Positions 50,476 through 57,527 of a stretch of 64,000 nt of DNA are shown here, in pieces (positions within the stretch are counted from its first letter, which is position 1; each line of letters opens with the position of its first letter). A program made the position numbers and the translations under genes. The DNA lies in contig JNKK01000012.1 of assembly GCA_000702845.1 (NCBI GenBank), forward strand, positions 1-64,000, in the 5' to 3' direction. The notes under the pieces were generated by a model, which had not been told where the DNA came from, searched no databases, and saw only the letters and a program-made list of their open reading frames with translations. Source of the stretch: Lachnospiraceae bacterium FE2018. GTDB lineage: Bacteria > Bacillota > Clostridia > Lachnospirales > Lachnospiraceae.

Positions 50476-51428
50476 GAAATGAACCATGGCTTCTGAAGCC
50501 ACAGAAAACAAAAGAGATCTTGCAGCGGTACGGTATACGCATGCAGAAAAAGTTCGGACAGAATTTTCTGATTGATTCACACGTACCGGAAAAAATAGTT
50601 GCGGCAGCAGATATCAACGGGACCGATTTCGTTATAGAGATCGGTCCCGGAATCGGTACGCTGACGCAATATTTGTGTTACGCGGCGGGAAGTGTGGCTG
50701 CGATTGAGATCGACCGGCATCTACTGCCTGTATTGGATGAGACATTGGCAGACTGGGAGAATGTTGAAGTGATCAGCGGTGATGTCATGAAGCTGGATCT
50801 GTCAGCATTGATTGCGCGGAAAACCCGGGAACTTGAAGAAAGCCCGGGACAGGAAGCCGGAGCTGCAGACAGGCCGTCTGCGTCATTGCAGAACGACAGG
50901 GCAGTTTCAGTCAAGGTCGTCGCCAACCTGCCATATTACATCACGACGCCGATTCTGATGAAACTGCTGGAGGAGGAGCTTCCGATCGATTCCATCACGG
51001 TCATGATTCAGAAAGAGGTTGCAGACAGGATGCAGGCGGCACCGGGGACTTCTGCCTACGGCGCACTTTCCCTTGCGGTGCAGTATTATGCAGAGCCGAA
51101 ACTGTCTGCGATTGTGCCGCCGAATTGTTTTGTGCCGCGTCCGAATGTCGACAGCGCAGTCATTCATCTTGCGCGGCGGATGCCGGAAGAGCGAATCCAT
51201 GTACAGGATTCCCGGAAAATGTTTGCCATCATCCGCGCGGCGTTTTCGCAGCGCCGTAAAACGCTGGTTAATGCGCTGCGCAATGCGGCGGATCTGCGCA
51301 AACCGGATGGAACGTCTTATACCCGGGAAGAGGCAGAACAGGCGCTTATGGCATGCGGACTTCCGCTGACCGTTCGGGGAGAAGTACTCGGTCTGCAGGA
51401 GTTTGCCCGCCTTTCAGACACATTGTGA
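50472..51428 (+). CDS. rsmA: 16S rRNA (adenine(1518/1519)-N6)-dimethyltransferase
   Basis: A 318-residue methyltransferase (RsmA/KsgA). The start is TTG 50472, overlapping the preceding stop (TTGA); no in-frame ATG precedes the conserved KTKEILQRYGIRMQKKFGQNFLID. SAM motif I VIEIGPGIGTLTQYL, acidic VAAIEIDRHL, GDVMKLDL, catalytic VVANLPYYITTPIL, and C-terminal PRPNVDSAVI. An extra segment of about 27 residues rich in Glu/Gly/Ala (ELEESPGQEAGAADRPS) lies between motifs III and IV and looks like a surface loop insertion. Confidence 0.94.
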   Translation: MRNEPWLLKPQKTKEILQRYGIRMQKKFGQNFLIDSHVPEKIVAAADINGTDFVIEIGPGIGTLTQYLCYAAGSVAAIEIDRHLLPVLDETLADWENVEVISGDVMKLDLSALIARKTRELEESPGQEAGAADRPSASLQNDRAVSVKVVANLPYYITTPILMKLLEEELPIDSITVMIQKEVADRMQAAPGTSAYGALSLAVQYYAEPKLSAIVPPNCFVPRPNVDSAVIHLARRMPEERIHVQDSRKMFAIIRAAFSQRRKTLVNALRNAADLRKPDGTSYTREEAEQALMACGLPLTVRGEVLGLQEFARLSDTL

Positions 51429-51447
51429 TTATATTTGTGAATTACGG

Positions 51448-51487
51448 TCCCCTGCTGATAAAGCCTGATCGGCAATGTGAGCAGGGG
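51448..51487 (+). other. Hairpin after rsmA
   Basis: TCCCCTGCT (51448-51456) pairs with AGCAGGGGA (51479-51487) around a 22-base loop and is followed by TTATTA. A weak terminator or processing hairpin. Confidence 0.45.
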
Positions 51488-51613
51488 ATTATTACCGGAT
51501 GTCACAGTTTTTACACAGATTTCGTGTAAAGTAAATGACACCTGAGGTAATTTAAGGATGCGGAAACCGGACAGGAAGGGAAAAACCGGTTCCGCAGGGG
51601 AGGAAAAAAAGAA

Positions 51614-52534
51614 ATGAAAAGGAAAAAAACAGTTTGGAAACAGCGCAGATGGACAGCACTGCTGCTTGCAGTCCTGATGATGACTGCAATGTTCGCAATG
51701 CCGCTTACAGCATCGGCAGCGGTTGCAGAGGGGCAGACATTCGTCTCACTTGGCGAAGATCTCAGTCCGGAAGGCCGTGCAGAAGTGCTTCGTCTTTTCG
51801 GACTCACTGAGGCAGACCTGGAAGACTGTACGGTGATCAGCGTCAGCAGCCAGGAAGAACATGAAATGTTTGACAGTTATCTGCCGCAGGATGTGATCGG
51901 AAATGTATCAAAATCCAGTTCCATGATTACCACACGTGAAGAAGGATACGGAATTCAGGTTCGCACAGAAAATATTACATGGTGCACTGTTTCCATGTAC
52001 CAGAACGCGCTCGCAACGGCAGGAATCAAAGACGCGGACGTGGTAATTGCATCTCCCGGCGGCGCAACCGGAAGTTCTGCACTGCTCGGCGTCACGAAAG
52101 CTTACAGCGAGATTACCGGTGAGTCACTGAAGGCTGAGAGCCTTGATGCGGCGGCAGAAGAACTGATTCTGACCGGTGAAGTCGGCGATGAGATCGGCGA
52201 CCAGGATAAAGCGGCAGAATTAATCGCATCTGTCAAGGAGGCGGTTGCATCAAAAGATCTGAGCACGGAAGAAATTGAGGACGTGATTGATGAGGCTGCA
52301 CAGCAGCTCGATATCGATCCGGATTCCATTAATACAGATGATATTACCGGTCTGATGGAGAAGATCGGAGATCTGGATCTGGATTCCGGAAGTCTGCGTG
52401 AGCAGGCCGGAGCGGTTTATGATAAGCTGAAAGAAAAAGGTGTCGACCTCGGTCTGACAAAGGAAGAAGCGCTGAACTGGTTCCAGAAGATTATGAAATG
52501 GTTCCAGGATCTGTGGAACCGTTATGTTGGATGA
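51614..52534 (+). CDS. Secreted DUF1002 protein
   Basis: A 306-residue exported protein of DUF1002 (PF06207), common in Firmicutes and functionally unknown. Signal peptide 1-35 (LLLAVLMMTAMFAMPLTASA). The conserved start is QTFVSLGEDLSPEGRAEVLRLFG. A Ser/Thr-containing core (SSSMITTREEGYGIQVRTENITW, in two stretches) leads to VVIASPGGATGSSALLGV. The C-terminal third is acidic and helical, ending in an amphipathic Trp-rich helix (WFQKIMKWFQDLWNRYVG). GGGGAGGAAA precedes ATG 51614. Single-gene unit with a strong terminator. Confidence 0.88.
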   Translation: MKRKKTVWKQRRWTALLLAVLMMTAMFAMPLTASAAVAEGQTFVSLGEDLSPEGRAEVLRLFGLTEADLEDCTVISVSSQEEHEMFDSYLPQDVIGNVSKSSSMITTREEGYGIQVRTENITWCTVSMYQNALATAGIKDADVVIASPGGATGSSALLGVTKAYSEITGESLKAESLDAAAEELILTGEVGDEIGDQDKAAELIASVKEAVASKDLSTEEIEDVIDEAAQQLDIDPDSINTDDITGLMEKIGDLDLDSGSLREQAGAVYDKLKEKGVDLGLTKEEALNWFQKIMKWFQDLWNRYVG

Positions 52535-52553
52535 ATATCATATACGATCACAT

Positions 52554-52583
52554 GACCCCCGCGAGAAGCGGGGGTCTTTTATT
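52554..52583 (+). terminator. Rho-independent terminator of the DUF1002 gene
   Basis: GACCCCCGC-GAGAA-GCGGGGGTC followed by TTTTATT. Confidence 0.93.
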
Positions 52584-52654
52584 ATAAGCAGAAAAATATG
52601 TCTGAAAAGGTCTGAAAACAACCCGGAAGATTTCTGACAAATGCATAATTAGTG

Positions 52655-52711
52655 TTGACTATTCATGCTCTGGTGGGGTAATCTAACAATAACAAAAATA
52701 ATTACTATTAT
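52655..52711 (+). promoter_or_regulatory. perR promoter and candidate PerR/Fur box
   Basis: -35 TTGACT (52655-52660), 18-base spacer, -10-like TAATCT (52679-52684). Downstream, ATAAT-TACT-ATTAT (52698-52711) is an AT-rich inverted repeat of the PerR/Fur box type, placed over the early transcribed region. This would allow self-repression of perR and the rubrerythrin gene. Confidence 0.6.
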
Positions 52712-52728
52712 CAAACAAGGAGAGATGG

Positions 52729-53154
52729 ATGGCTCTGAAGTACAGCAGACAGCGCGAATCGATCAAGGCGAATCTGATGGACCGGAGGGATCATCCGACT
52801 GCGGATATGGTTTATGCTGATATCAGGAAGATATTTCCCAATATCAGTCTCGGAACCGTATACCGGAATCTGGCACTTCTCTCCGATCTGGGCGAGATCC
52901 GGAAATTCGCCGGGGAAGGCGGCGCTGAACGATATGACTGGAACACGGAACCGCACAATCATTTTACATGCAGAAAATGCGGATGTGTTCAGGACATAGA
53001 CGGACAGCAGATCAATATGCTCAGAGAACAGGCAGATCAGCAATTTGACGGCAGAATCGATGACTGCAGCATTATGTTCTACGGAGTATGTGCCGGTTGT
53101 CTGTCAGAGGAGCAAAGTAGTAATTATTCGCAGCTGGAGACAGGACAGATCTGA
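52729..53154 (+). CDS. perR: Peroxide-responsive repressor, PerR/Fur family
   Basis: A 141-residue Fur-family regulator. Winged helix with [22 protein letters not shown] and [14 protein letters not shown], then the dimerisation domain with [14 protein letters not shown] (metal and structural Cys pair) and GVCAGC (second Cys pair). The HPTA...VYRNL pattern and the dimeric Cys4 zinc site fit PerR of anaerobes. ATG 52729 has AAGGAGAG upstream. The downstream rubrerythrin (74 bases) is the classical target of PerR in Clostridia. Confidence 0.9.
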   Translation: MALKYSRQRESIKANLMDRRDHPTADMVYADIRKIFPNISLGTVYRNLALLSDLGEIRKFAGEGGAERYDWNTEPHNHFTCRKCGCVQDIDGQQINMLREQADQQFDGRIDDCSIMFYGVCAGCLSEEQSSNYSQLETGQI

Positions 53155-53228
53155 CAGACAGTTCTGTCTTAAAGAATACCGCAGCCGGTATTCCTTCAAA
53201 GATTTTTCAAAGAAAGGAAAAGATGATT

Positions 53229-53771
53229 ATGAAGAAATGGGTTTGTAATGTATGTGGTTACGTTCATGAGGGAGATACACCGCCGGAGGCATGCCCGGTA
53301 TGTAAGGCACCGGCATCCAAGTTCACAGAGCAGGCAGAGGATCTTGTATGGGCAGCTGAGCATGTAGTCGGCGTTGCTTCTGATGTACCGGATGACATCA
53401 AAGATGATCTTCGCGCAAACTTTGAAGGCGAGTGCTCTGAAGTTGGTATGTATCTTGCAATGGCACGTGTCGCACACAGAGAAGGTTATCCGGAAATCGG
53501 ACTGTACTGGGAGAAGGCAGCATGGGAAGAAGCTGAGCACGCTGCAAAATTCGCAGAACTCCTCGGCGAAGTTATCACAGACAGCACCAAGAAGAACCTT
53601 CAGATGCGCGTAGACGCTGAGAACGGCGCAACCGCAGGCAAGACAGATCTGGCAAAGAGAGCAAAAGCTCTGAATCTCGACGCAATCCATGACACCGTTC
53701 ATGAGATGGCACGCGACGAAGCAAGGCATGGTAAAGCACTCAAGGGACTGCTTGAGAGATACTTTGGCTAA
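53229..53771 (+). CDS. Reverse rubrerythrin (rubredoxin-ferritin-like)
   Basis: A 180-residue cytoplasmic peroxide-scavenging di-iron protein. The rubredoxin-type Fe(Cys)4 site is at the N-terminus (Cys6, Cys9, Cys22, Cys25 in [12 protein letters not shown] and ACPVCKAP). The ferritin-like four-helix domain follows with Glu/His ligands ([30 protein letters not shown]). This reversed order is the revRbr type of clostridia, strongly induced when PerR is released. ATG 53229 is preferred (GG of AAAGGAAA 11 bases upstream) over ATG 53223. Codon use indicates high expression. Confidence 0.95.
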   Translation: MKKWVCNVCGYVHEGDTPPEACPVCKAPASKFTEQAEDLVWAAEHVVGVASDVPDDIKDDLRANFEGECSEVGMYLAMARVAHREGYPEIGLYWEKAAWEEAEHAAKFAELLGEVITDSTKKNLQMRVDAENGATAGKTDLAKRAKALNLDAIHDTVHEMARDEARHGKALKGLLERYFG

Positions 53772-53800
53772 GCCGAAAACCGCATAAACAAAGGAATTTT

Positions 53801-53835
53801 GAAGGAGTGGCTTAACGGCTGCTCCTTCTTGTTTT
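53801..53835 (+). terminator. Rho-independent terminator of the perR-rubrerythrin unit
   Basis: GAAGGAG (53801-53807) pairs with CTCCTTC (53822-53828) around a 14-base loop, followed by TTGTTTT. Confidence 0.7.
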
Positions 53836-53863
53836 GTGTCTGAATGGATTCAAAATGGTAAAA

Positions 53864-53931
53864 AAACTTGTAAATTTTTTCAGAAATCTATTATCAAAGA
53901 TCAAAACTGTAAATTCCAAACTTGTAAATTT
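53864..53931 (+). repeat. AT-rich direct repeats upstream of the DUF5659-like gene
   Basis: ACTTGTAAATTT occurs at 53866-53877 and 53920-53931, with a degenerate copy ACTGTAAATT at 53906-53915. They lie in a strongly AT-rich stretch (53836-54010) that otherwise shows no gene and differs sharply from the surrounding composition. They could be operator sites. Confidence 0.5.
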
Positions 53932-54043
53932 GAAACACCATAATTATAAGAAAAAGATTCTATTTTATCAACTCTATTAATACATTATAAAGCAAGCTAA
54001 GGAGAGATACAGGAGGGATTTTTTTATCAAAACAGAACTTAAT

Positions 54044-54214
54044 ATGAAGATTATCTATAACATGCGTCTGGCTGGTTTTCTGATGGAGCGGGGCTTTGTT
54101 TTGGTCGATATGATGCCGGACAAGCGGTCGAAAAAGAGAAATGTATTCTATTTTCGAAACACACCTGAACTGACTGCCGCAATGCACGATTTTTGTGTGC
54201 AGAAACGTAATTGA
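54044..54214 (+). CDS. Small DUF5659-like protein
   Basis: A 56-residue soluble protein (MKIIYNMRLAGFLMERGFVL, then RSKKRNVFYFRNTPELTAAM) matching the DUF5659 pattern of mobile-element and phage-associated small proteins (recall, not searched). The strong ribosome binding site AGGAGG (54011-54016) is 27 bases before ATG 54044. The frame is open upstream and an ATC codon (54026) sits 9 bases after the site, giving a six-residue extension. The true start may therefore be non-AUG or may have been lost by mutation. Local AT-richness suggests acquisition. Confidence 0.6.
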   Translation: MKIIYNMRLAGFLMERGFVLVDMMPDKRSKKRNVFYFRNTPELTAAMHDFCVQKRN

Positions 54215-54293
54215 TTTCTTTAGTTTATCAGGTATAATATGAGTGTATTCATGTGAGAACAATCTGATCACTAATGGCTAGGAGGACTGTGAC

Positions 54294-55766
54294 ATGACAA
54301 GAACAGGGAAGAGGCTAACTGCCCTATTACTGGCGGTGGTGATGGTTGTAGCGTTTGTGCCTGTGCTTGGGACAGAGACAGTATATGCAGCAAACCACGG
54401 GCTTTCCAACCCCCGCGTATCGGACTTTGTTAACAGCGATGGCAAAAACGATGTTGCCGCTACATGGGACTGCATCTGGTTCGGCAGATATCCGCAGAGC
54501 AGCAGTACAGGAATGACGTTCGAGAGAATTAAATGGCGGGTACTGTCCGTAAACGGGGATGATGCGTTTATCCTGTCAGATCAGAACCTGGACTGCAAGC
54601 CGTACAATACGAATTATACAGATATTACGTGGGAAGACTGTACCCTCCGCTCCTGGCTGAATAATAATTTTTATAAAATGGCATTTAACGATGCCGCAAA
54701 GAGCGCGATCAAAACTACGGCTGTAGTCAATTGTGACAACCTAACATATGGTATAGAAGGTGGAAAAAACACTTCTGATAAAGTTTTCCTGCTCTCCATA
54801 GAAGAAGCGCGCACCAGAGCATATGGATTTCCGGAGGATCCTGATGTTCCATCTGATTCCCGGCAGGCGCTGAATACGAAATACGCGAAAGCACAGGGGG
54901 CATGTACAGATACCAGCGATCCCGCATACAGCGGTAAAGGATGGTGGTGGCTGCGGTCGCCGGGCTATTATCAGGATCGTGCCGCGGGTGTCAGTATTTA
55001 CGGCTGGCTGAACGACAGAGGTGATGATGTCTTCTACGACTTTGATGCCGTTCGCCCTGCTTTGCACATTGATCTGTCCTCTTCCGCGTGGAGCTATGCG
55101 GGGACGGTCAGCAGTAAGGGGCCGGCAGTGCCGGAGAGTCCGCCGGCAGGCCCGTCGGCTTCTCCATCATCTCCTTCGGTGGAAAAGACGATCCTGTCCT
55201 GGCCGGATGATAATGATATAAACGGATCTACATTTTCTTTGCTGCAGGCAAAGGGAGTTCCGAAATCCAAAACCGCCGTTAAACTGACCTGGAAGAAAGT
55301 CAGCGGCGCCACAAAATATGTCGTTTACGGCAATAAATGCGGCAAGAAAAACAGATATCAGAAGATCCGGGAAGTAACCGGAACATCCTTTACACAGAAG
55401 AAGCTGAAGAAGGGCACTTATTACAAATATCTGGTTGTCGCAATGCGCGGGGATCAGTCCCTCGCTGTCTCGAAGACAATCCATGTGGCGACGAAGGGCG
55501 GCAAGGTCGGAAATAACAAAAAAGTTACCCTGGGCAAGAAGAAACTGACCCTGAAAAAAGGCAAGAGCAAAAAGGTCAAAGCAAAATTGAAGGCGGGAAG
55601 CCTCAAGGTGAAAAGCCACCGGAAAGTCGCCTGGGAATCCGATAATGAAAGCATTGCCAAAGTCAATAAAAAAGGTAAAATTACCGGCGTGAAGAAGGGC
55701 ACCTGCAACATTTACGCCTACGCGCAGAACGGAGTCTTCGCGAAAGTGAAGGTTACGGTTAAATGA
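54294..55766 (+). CDS. Secreted DUF6273 protein with fibronectin-like and bacterial Ig-like (Big_2) domains
   Basis: A 490-residue exported protein. Signal peptide 1-32 (LLLAVVMVVAFVPVLGTETVYA). DUF6273-type domain (about 55-265: WFGRYPQSS, WRVLSVNGDDAFILSDQNLD, WEDCTLRSWLNN, WWWLRSPG, VRPALHIDL). Pro/Ser linker, an FN3-like module (about 320-400, VKLTWKKVSGATKYVVYGNK), a Lys-rich stretch and a Big_2 domain (VAWESDNESIAKVNKKGKI, then TGVKKGTCNIYAYA). No anchor is visible, so it is released or bound through charge. TAGGAGGA precedes ATG 54294. Many Lachnospiraceae carry several paralogues; function unknown. Confidence 0.85.
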   Translation: MTRTGKRLTALLLAVVMVVAFVPVLGTETVYAANHGLSNPRVSDFVNSDGKNDVAATWDCIWFGRYPQSSSTGMTFERIKWRVLSVNGDDAFILSDQNLDCKPYNTNYTDITWEDCTLRSWLNNNFYKMAFNDAAKSAIKTTAVVNCDNLTYGIEGGKNTSDKVFLLSIEEARTRAYGFPEDPDVPSDSRQALNTKYAKAQGACTDTSDPAYSGKGWWWLRSPGYYQDRAAGVSIYGWLNDRGDDVFYDFDAVRPALHIDLSSSAWSYAGTVSSKGPAVPESPPAGPSASPSSPSVEKTILSWPDDNDINGSTFSLLQAKGVPKSKTAVKLTWKKVSGATKYVVYGNKCGKKNRYQKIREVTGTSFTQKKLKKGTYYKYLVVAMRGDQSLAVSKTIHVATKGGKVGNNKKVTLGKKKLTLKKGKSKKVKAKLKAGSLKVKSHRKVAWESDNESIAKVNKKGKITGVKKGTCNIYAYAQNGVFAKVKVTVK

Positions 55767-55772
55767 GCGTAC

Positions 55773-55806
55773 ATCCCCCGGCAGAAAAGTCAGCTGCCGG
55801 GGATTC
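55773..55806 (+). terminator. Possible terminator after the DUF6273 gene
   Basis: CCCCGGCAG (55776-55784) pairs with CTGCCGGGG (55794-55802). The following TTCTC is a poor T tract. Confidence 0.5.
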
Positions 55807-55808
55807 TC

Positions 55809-56726
55809 ATGCTCATTTACGATGATTCAACAGCAGCATTATTGCGCGTTCAGTCAGATACGAACACGGCGGTCGCCCCATCTCAGGGATGGCCGCCGAT
55901 TCTGCCATCATCTGCAGCAGTCGGGACAGATACAGAACCCGCCGCATGCCTGATCGATCGCGCCGCTCCGGATCCAGGCGGGCACGTCAGGAAACAGATC
56001 CTGCAGATAGCCCATGCGTATAAGACGGGACTCTATAAAGTCGGCGGGACATTAAAATATTATGAAGAAGGCACGTTTAAGAGCGTCACGGGGCTTGTAA
56101 AAAAACCATCCGGCGGGAAGCTGTATTATGTGAAAGACGGCGTATATGCGAAAAAATTTACCGGTGTTGCCCAATTAATAAATACAAATAAATATTATGT
56201 TGTGCATAAAGGGAAAGCGGATCTGAAAGCAAACGGCCTGCTGTGTGTGAAGGAATATAAATACAGCAATGGGTGGTATACGCCCAAAATGGTTCTTTAT
56301 AAAGTGAAGAAAGGGAAATTAACCAAAAAAGCAGCACTTCCCAAATTGTCTAAATCAGTTAAAGGAGCAGATAAAAACACCCAGGCAAAAAATGTTGCCA
56401 GAAAGATTGTTAAGAATATAATCGGATATAATAAAGAGCAGAAAATCGATCAGGTAGCGAAGATTGTATCGTTATACAGTAATAAAGCCCGCTATACAAT
56501 GAAAGGAAAAGATTATTCCACTGCTTACGGGGTTTTCGTAAAAGGAGAGTATTCCTGTGCAGGCTCTACAAGGGCTCTGGGGATGCTTCTTGATCTGATG
56601 GGGTATAAATGGAAGCATGTTAATGCAAATCAATACAAGCATCAGTGGGTTGAGTTAAAGATAAATGGAAAAAAGGCGTGGGCAGACGGTCAGATTGGCG
56701 AAATAGGTTATGGCAAACGGTTTTAA
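55809..56726 (+). CDS. Transglutaminase-like protein, probably 5'-truncated
   Basis: A 305-codon frame. The C-terminal 100 residues hold a transglutaminase-like core: Cys in GEYSCAGSTRALGMLLDLMG, His in YKHQWVELKING, Asp in AWADGQIGEIGYG. Residues about 70-140 show Tyr/Gly-rich beta repeats (LYKVGGTLKYYEEGTFKSV, KLYYVKDGVYAKKF, KYYVVHKGKADL) like secreted wall-binding repeats. The first 65 residues (MLIYDDSTAALLRVQ...) look non-native: no signal peptide, odd composition, and the start lies within the upstream terminator. I infer that the original 5' end, including the signal peptide, was lost, so the product may not be exported or made. Confidence 0.55.
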   Translation: MLIYDDSTAALLRVQSDTNTAVAPSQGWPPILPSSAAVGTDTEPAACLIDRAAPDPGGHVRKQILQIAHAYKTGLYKVGGTLKYYEEGTFKSVTGLVKKPSGGKLYYVKDGVYAKKFTGVAQLINTNKYYVVHKGKADLKANGLLCVKEYKYSNGWYTPKMVLYKVKKGKLTKKAALPKLSKSVKGADKNTQAKNVARKIVKNIIGYNKEQKIDQVAKIVSLYSNKARYTMKGKDYSTAYGVFVKGEYSCAGSTRALGMLLDLMGYKWKHVNANQYKHQWVELKINGKKAWADGQIGEIGYGKRF

Positions 56727-56736
56727 GGATAAAGGA

Positions 56737-57453
56737 ATGGATTTATCAAAATTCGATAAAAAGTACGTCTTTATAAAGGATATATATGGAGGCACTTTTA
56801 CAGGGCTTGCAAGATATGAAAATTACGAGTTTCTGATGTGTGAGTACGGCGGAGATGAAGACGGTATTTTTATCGAAGATTTCCTGCTTTACAACTCTCA
56901 GATCCAGTCGATCGAGGAGATCGAAATACACGGTACGGCAGAATTATGGACGGAGCAGCTGATCTTGCGCAGATACCGCCCGGAAGACGCGGAACCGCTT
57001 TACCGGTATCTGGGAAGCGAACCGGAGATGTATCAGTACTCAGGATGGAATCCATATGCGTCTCCGGAACTGGCACGGGAGACGGTACGTCAGTTTATTA
57101 CACACTATCATGATGAACATTTTTATTCGTGGGTGATGGATATTGATGATGTTATTGTCGGAACGATCGGAGCCTATGATTACAAAGATAACCGGATAGA
57201 AGTCGGCTTCAGCGTTGTACAGGGCTGGCAGGGGCGCGGGCTCGCGACGGAGGCACTGGAAAAAGTGCTGGAATATCTGACAAAAAACGAAGGGATCGCC
57301 TGTGTGACTGCGTGGTGCGCCGCAGAGAATGCCGGATCGCGGCGTGTGCTTGAAAAGGCGGGGATGCAGCATGTTCGCACGGATAAGAATGGACTCACTG
57401 TCGGTGATAAAGTATACGACAAAATGATATACGAATATCGGCAGGATTCATAA
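56737..57453 (+). CDS. GNAT N-acetyltransferase (RimJ/RimL type) with extra N-terminal domain
   Basis: A 238-residue cytoplasmic protein. Residues about 70-236 form a RimJ/RimL-like GNAT: LILRRYRPEDAEPLYRYLGSE, the acetyl-CoA motif GWQGRGLATEALEKVLEYL, and ENAGSRRVLEKAGM. The first 65 residues (KKYVFIKDIYGGTFTGLARY, then NYEFLMCEYGGDEDG) are a separate small beta domain encoded in AT-rich DNA, whereas the GNAT part is GC-rich, so the gene looks chimeric. ATG 56737 is chosen (AAGG 8 bases upstream); the frame also has ATG 56710 inside the previous gene. Confidence 0.8.
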   Translation: MDLSKFDKKYVFIKDIYGGTFTGLARYENYEFLMCEYGGDEDGIFIEDFLLYNSQIQSIEEIEIHGTAELWTEQLILRRYRPEDAEPLYRYLGSEPEMYQYSGWNPYASPELARETVRQFITHYHDEHFYSWVMDIDDVIVGTIGAYDYKDNRIEVGFSVVQGWQGRGLATEALEKVLEYLTKNEGIACVTAWCAAENAGSRRVLEKAGMQHVRTDKNGLTVGDKVYDKMIYEYRQDS

Positions 57454-57481
57454 GCTGTGCCGGAAGTCGGTCAGCAGACAG

Positions 57482-57513
57482 AAAAAATCGTGGATTGAAT
57501 CCACGATTTTTCT
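57482..57513. terminator. Bidirectional terminator between convergent genes
   Basis: AAAAATCGTGGAT (57483-57495) and ATCCACGATTTTT (57499-57511) form a perfect 13-pair stem with A run on one side and T run on the other. It serves both the acetyltransferase (plus) and the sigma factor gene (minus). Confidence 0.9.
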
Positions 57514-57527
57514 ATTTCTCCAGCAGA

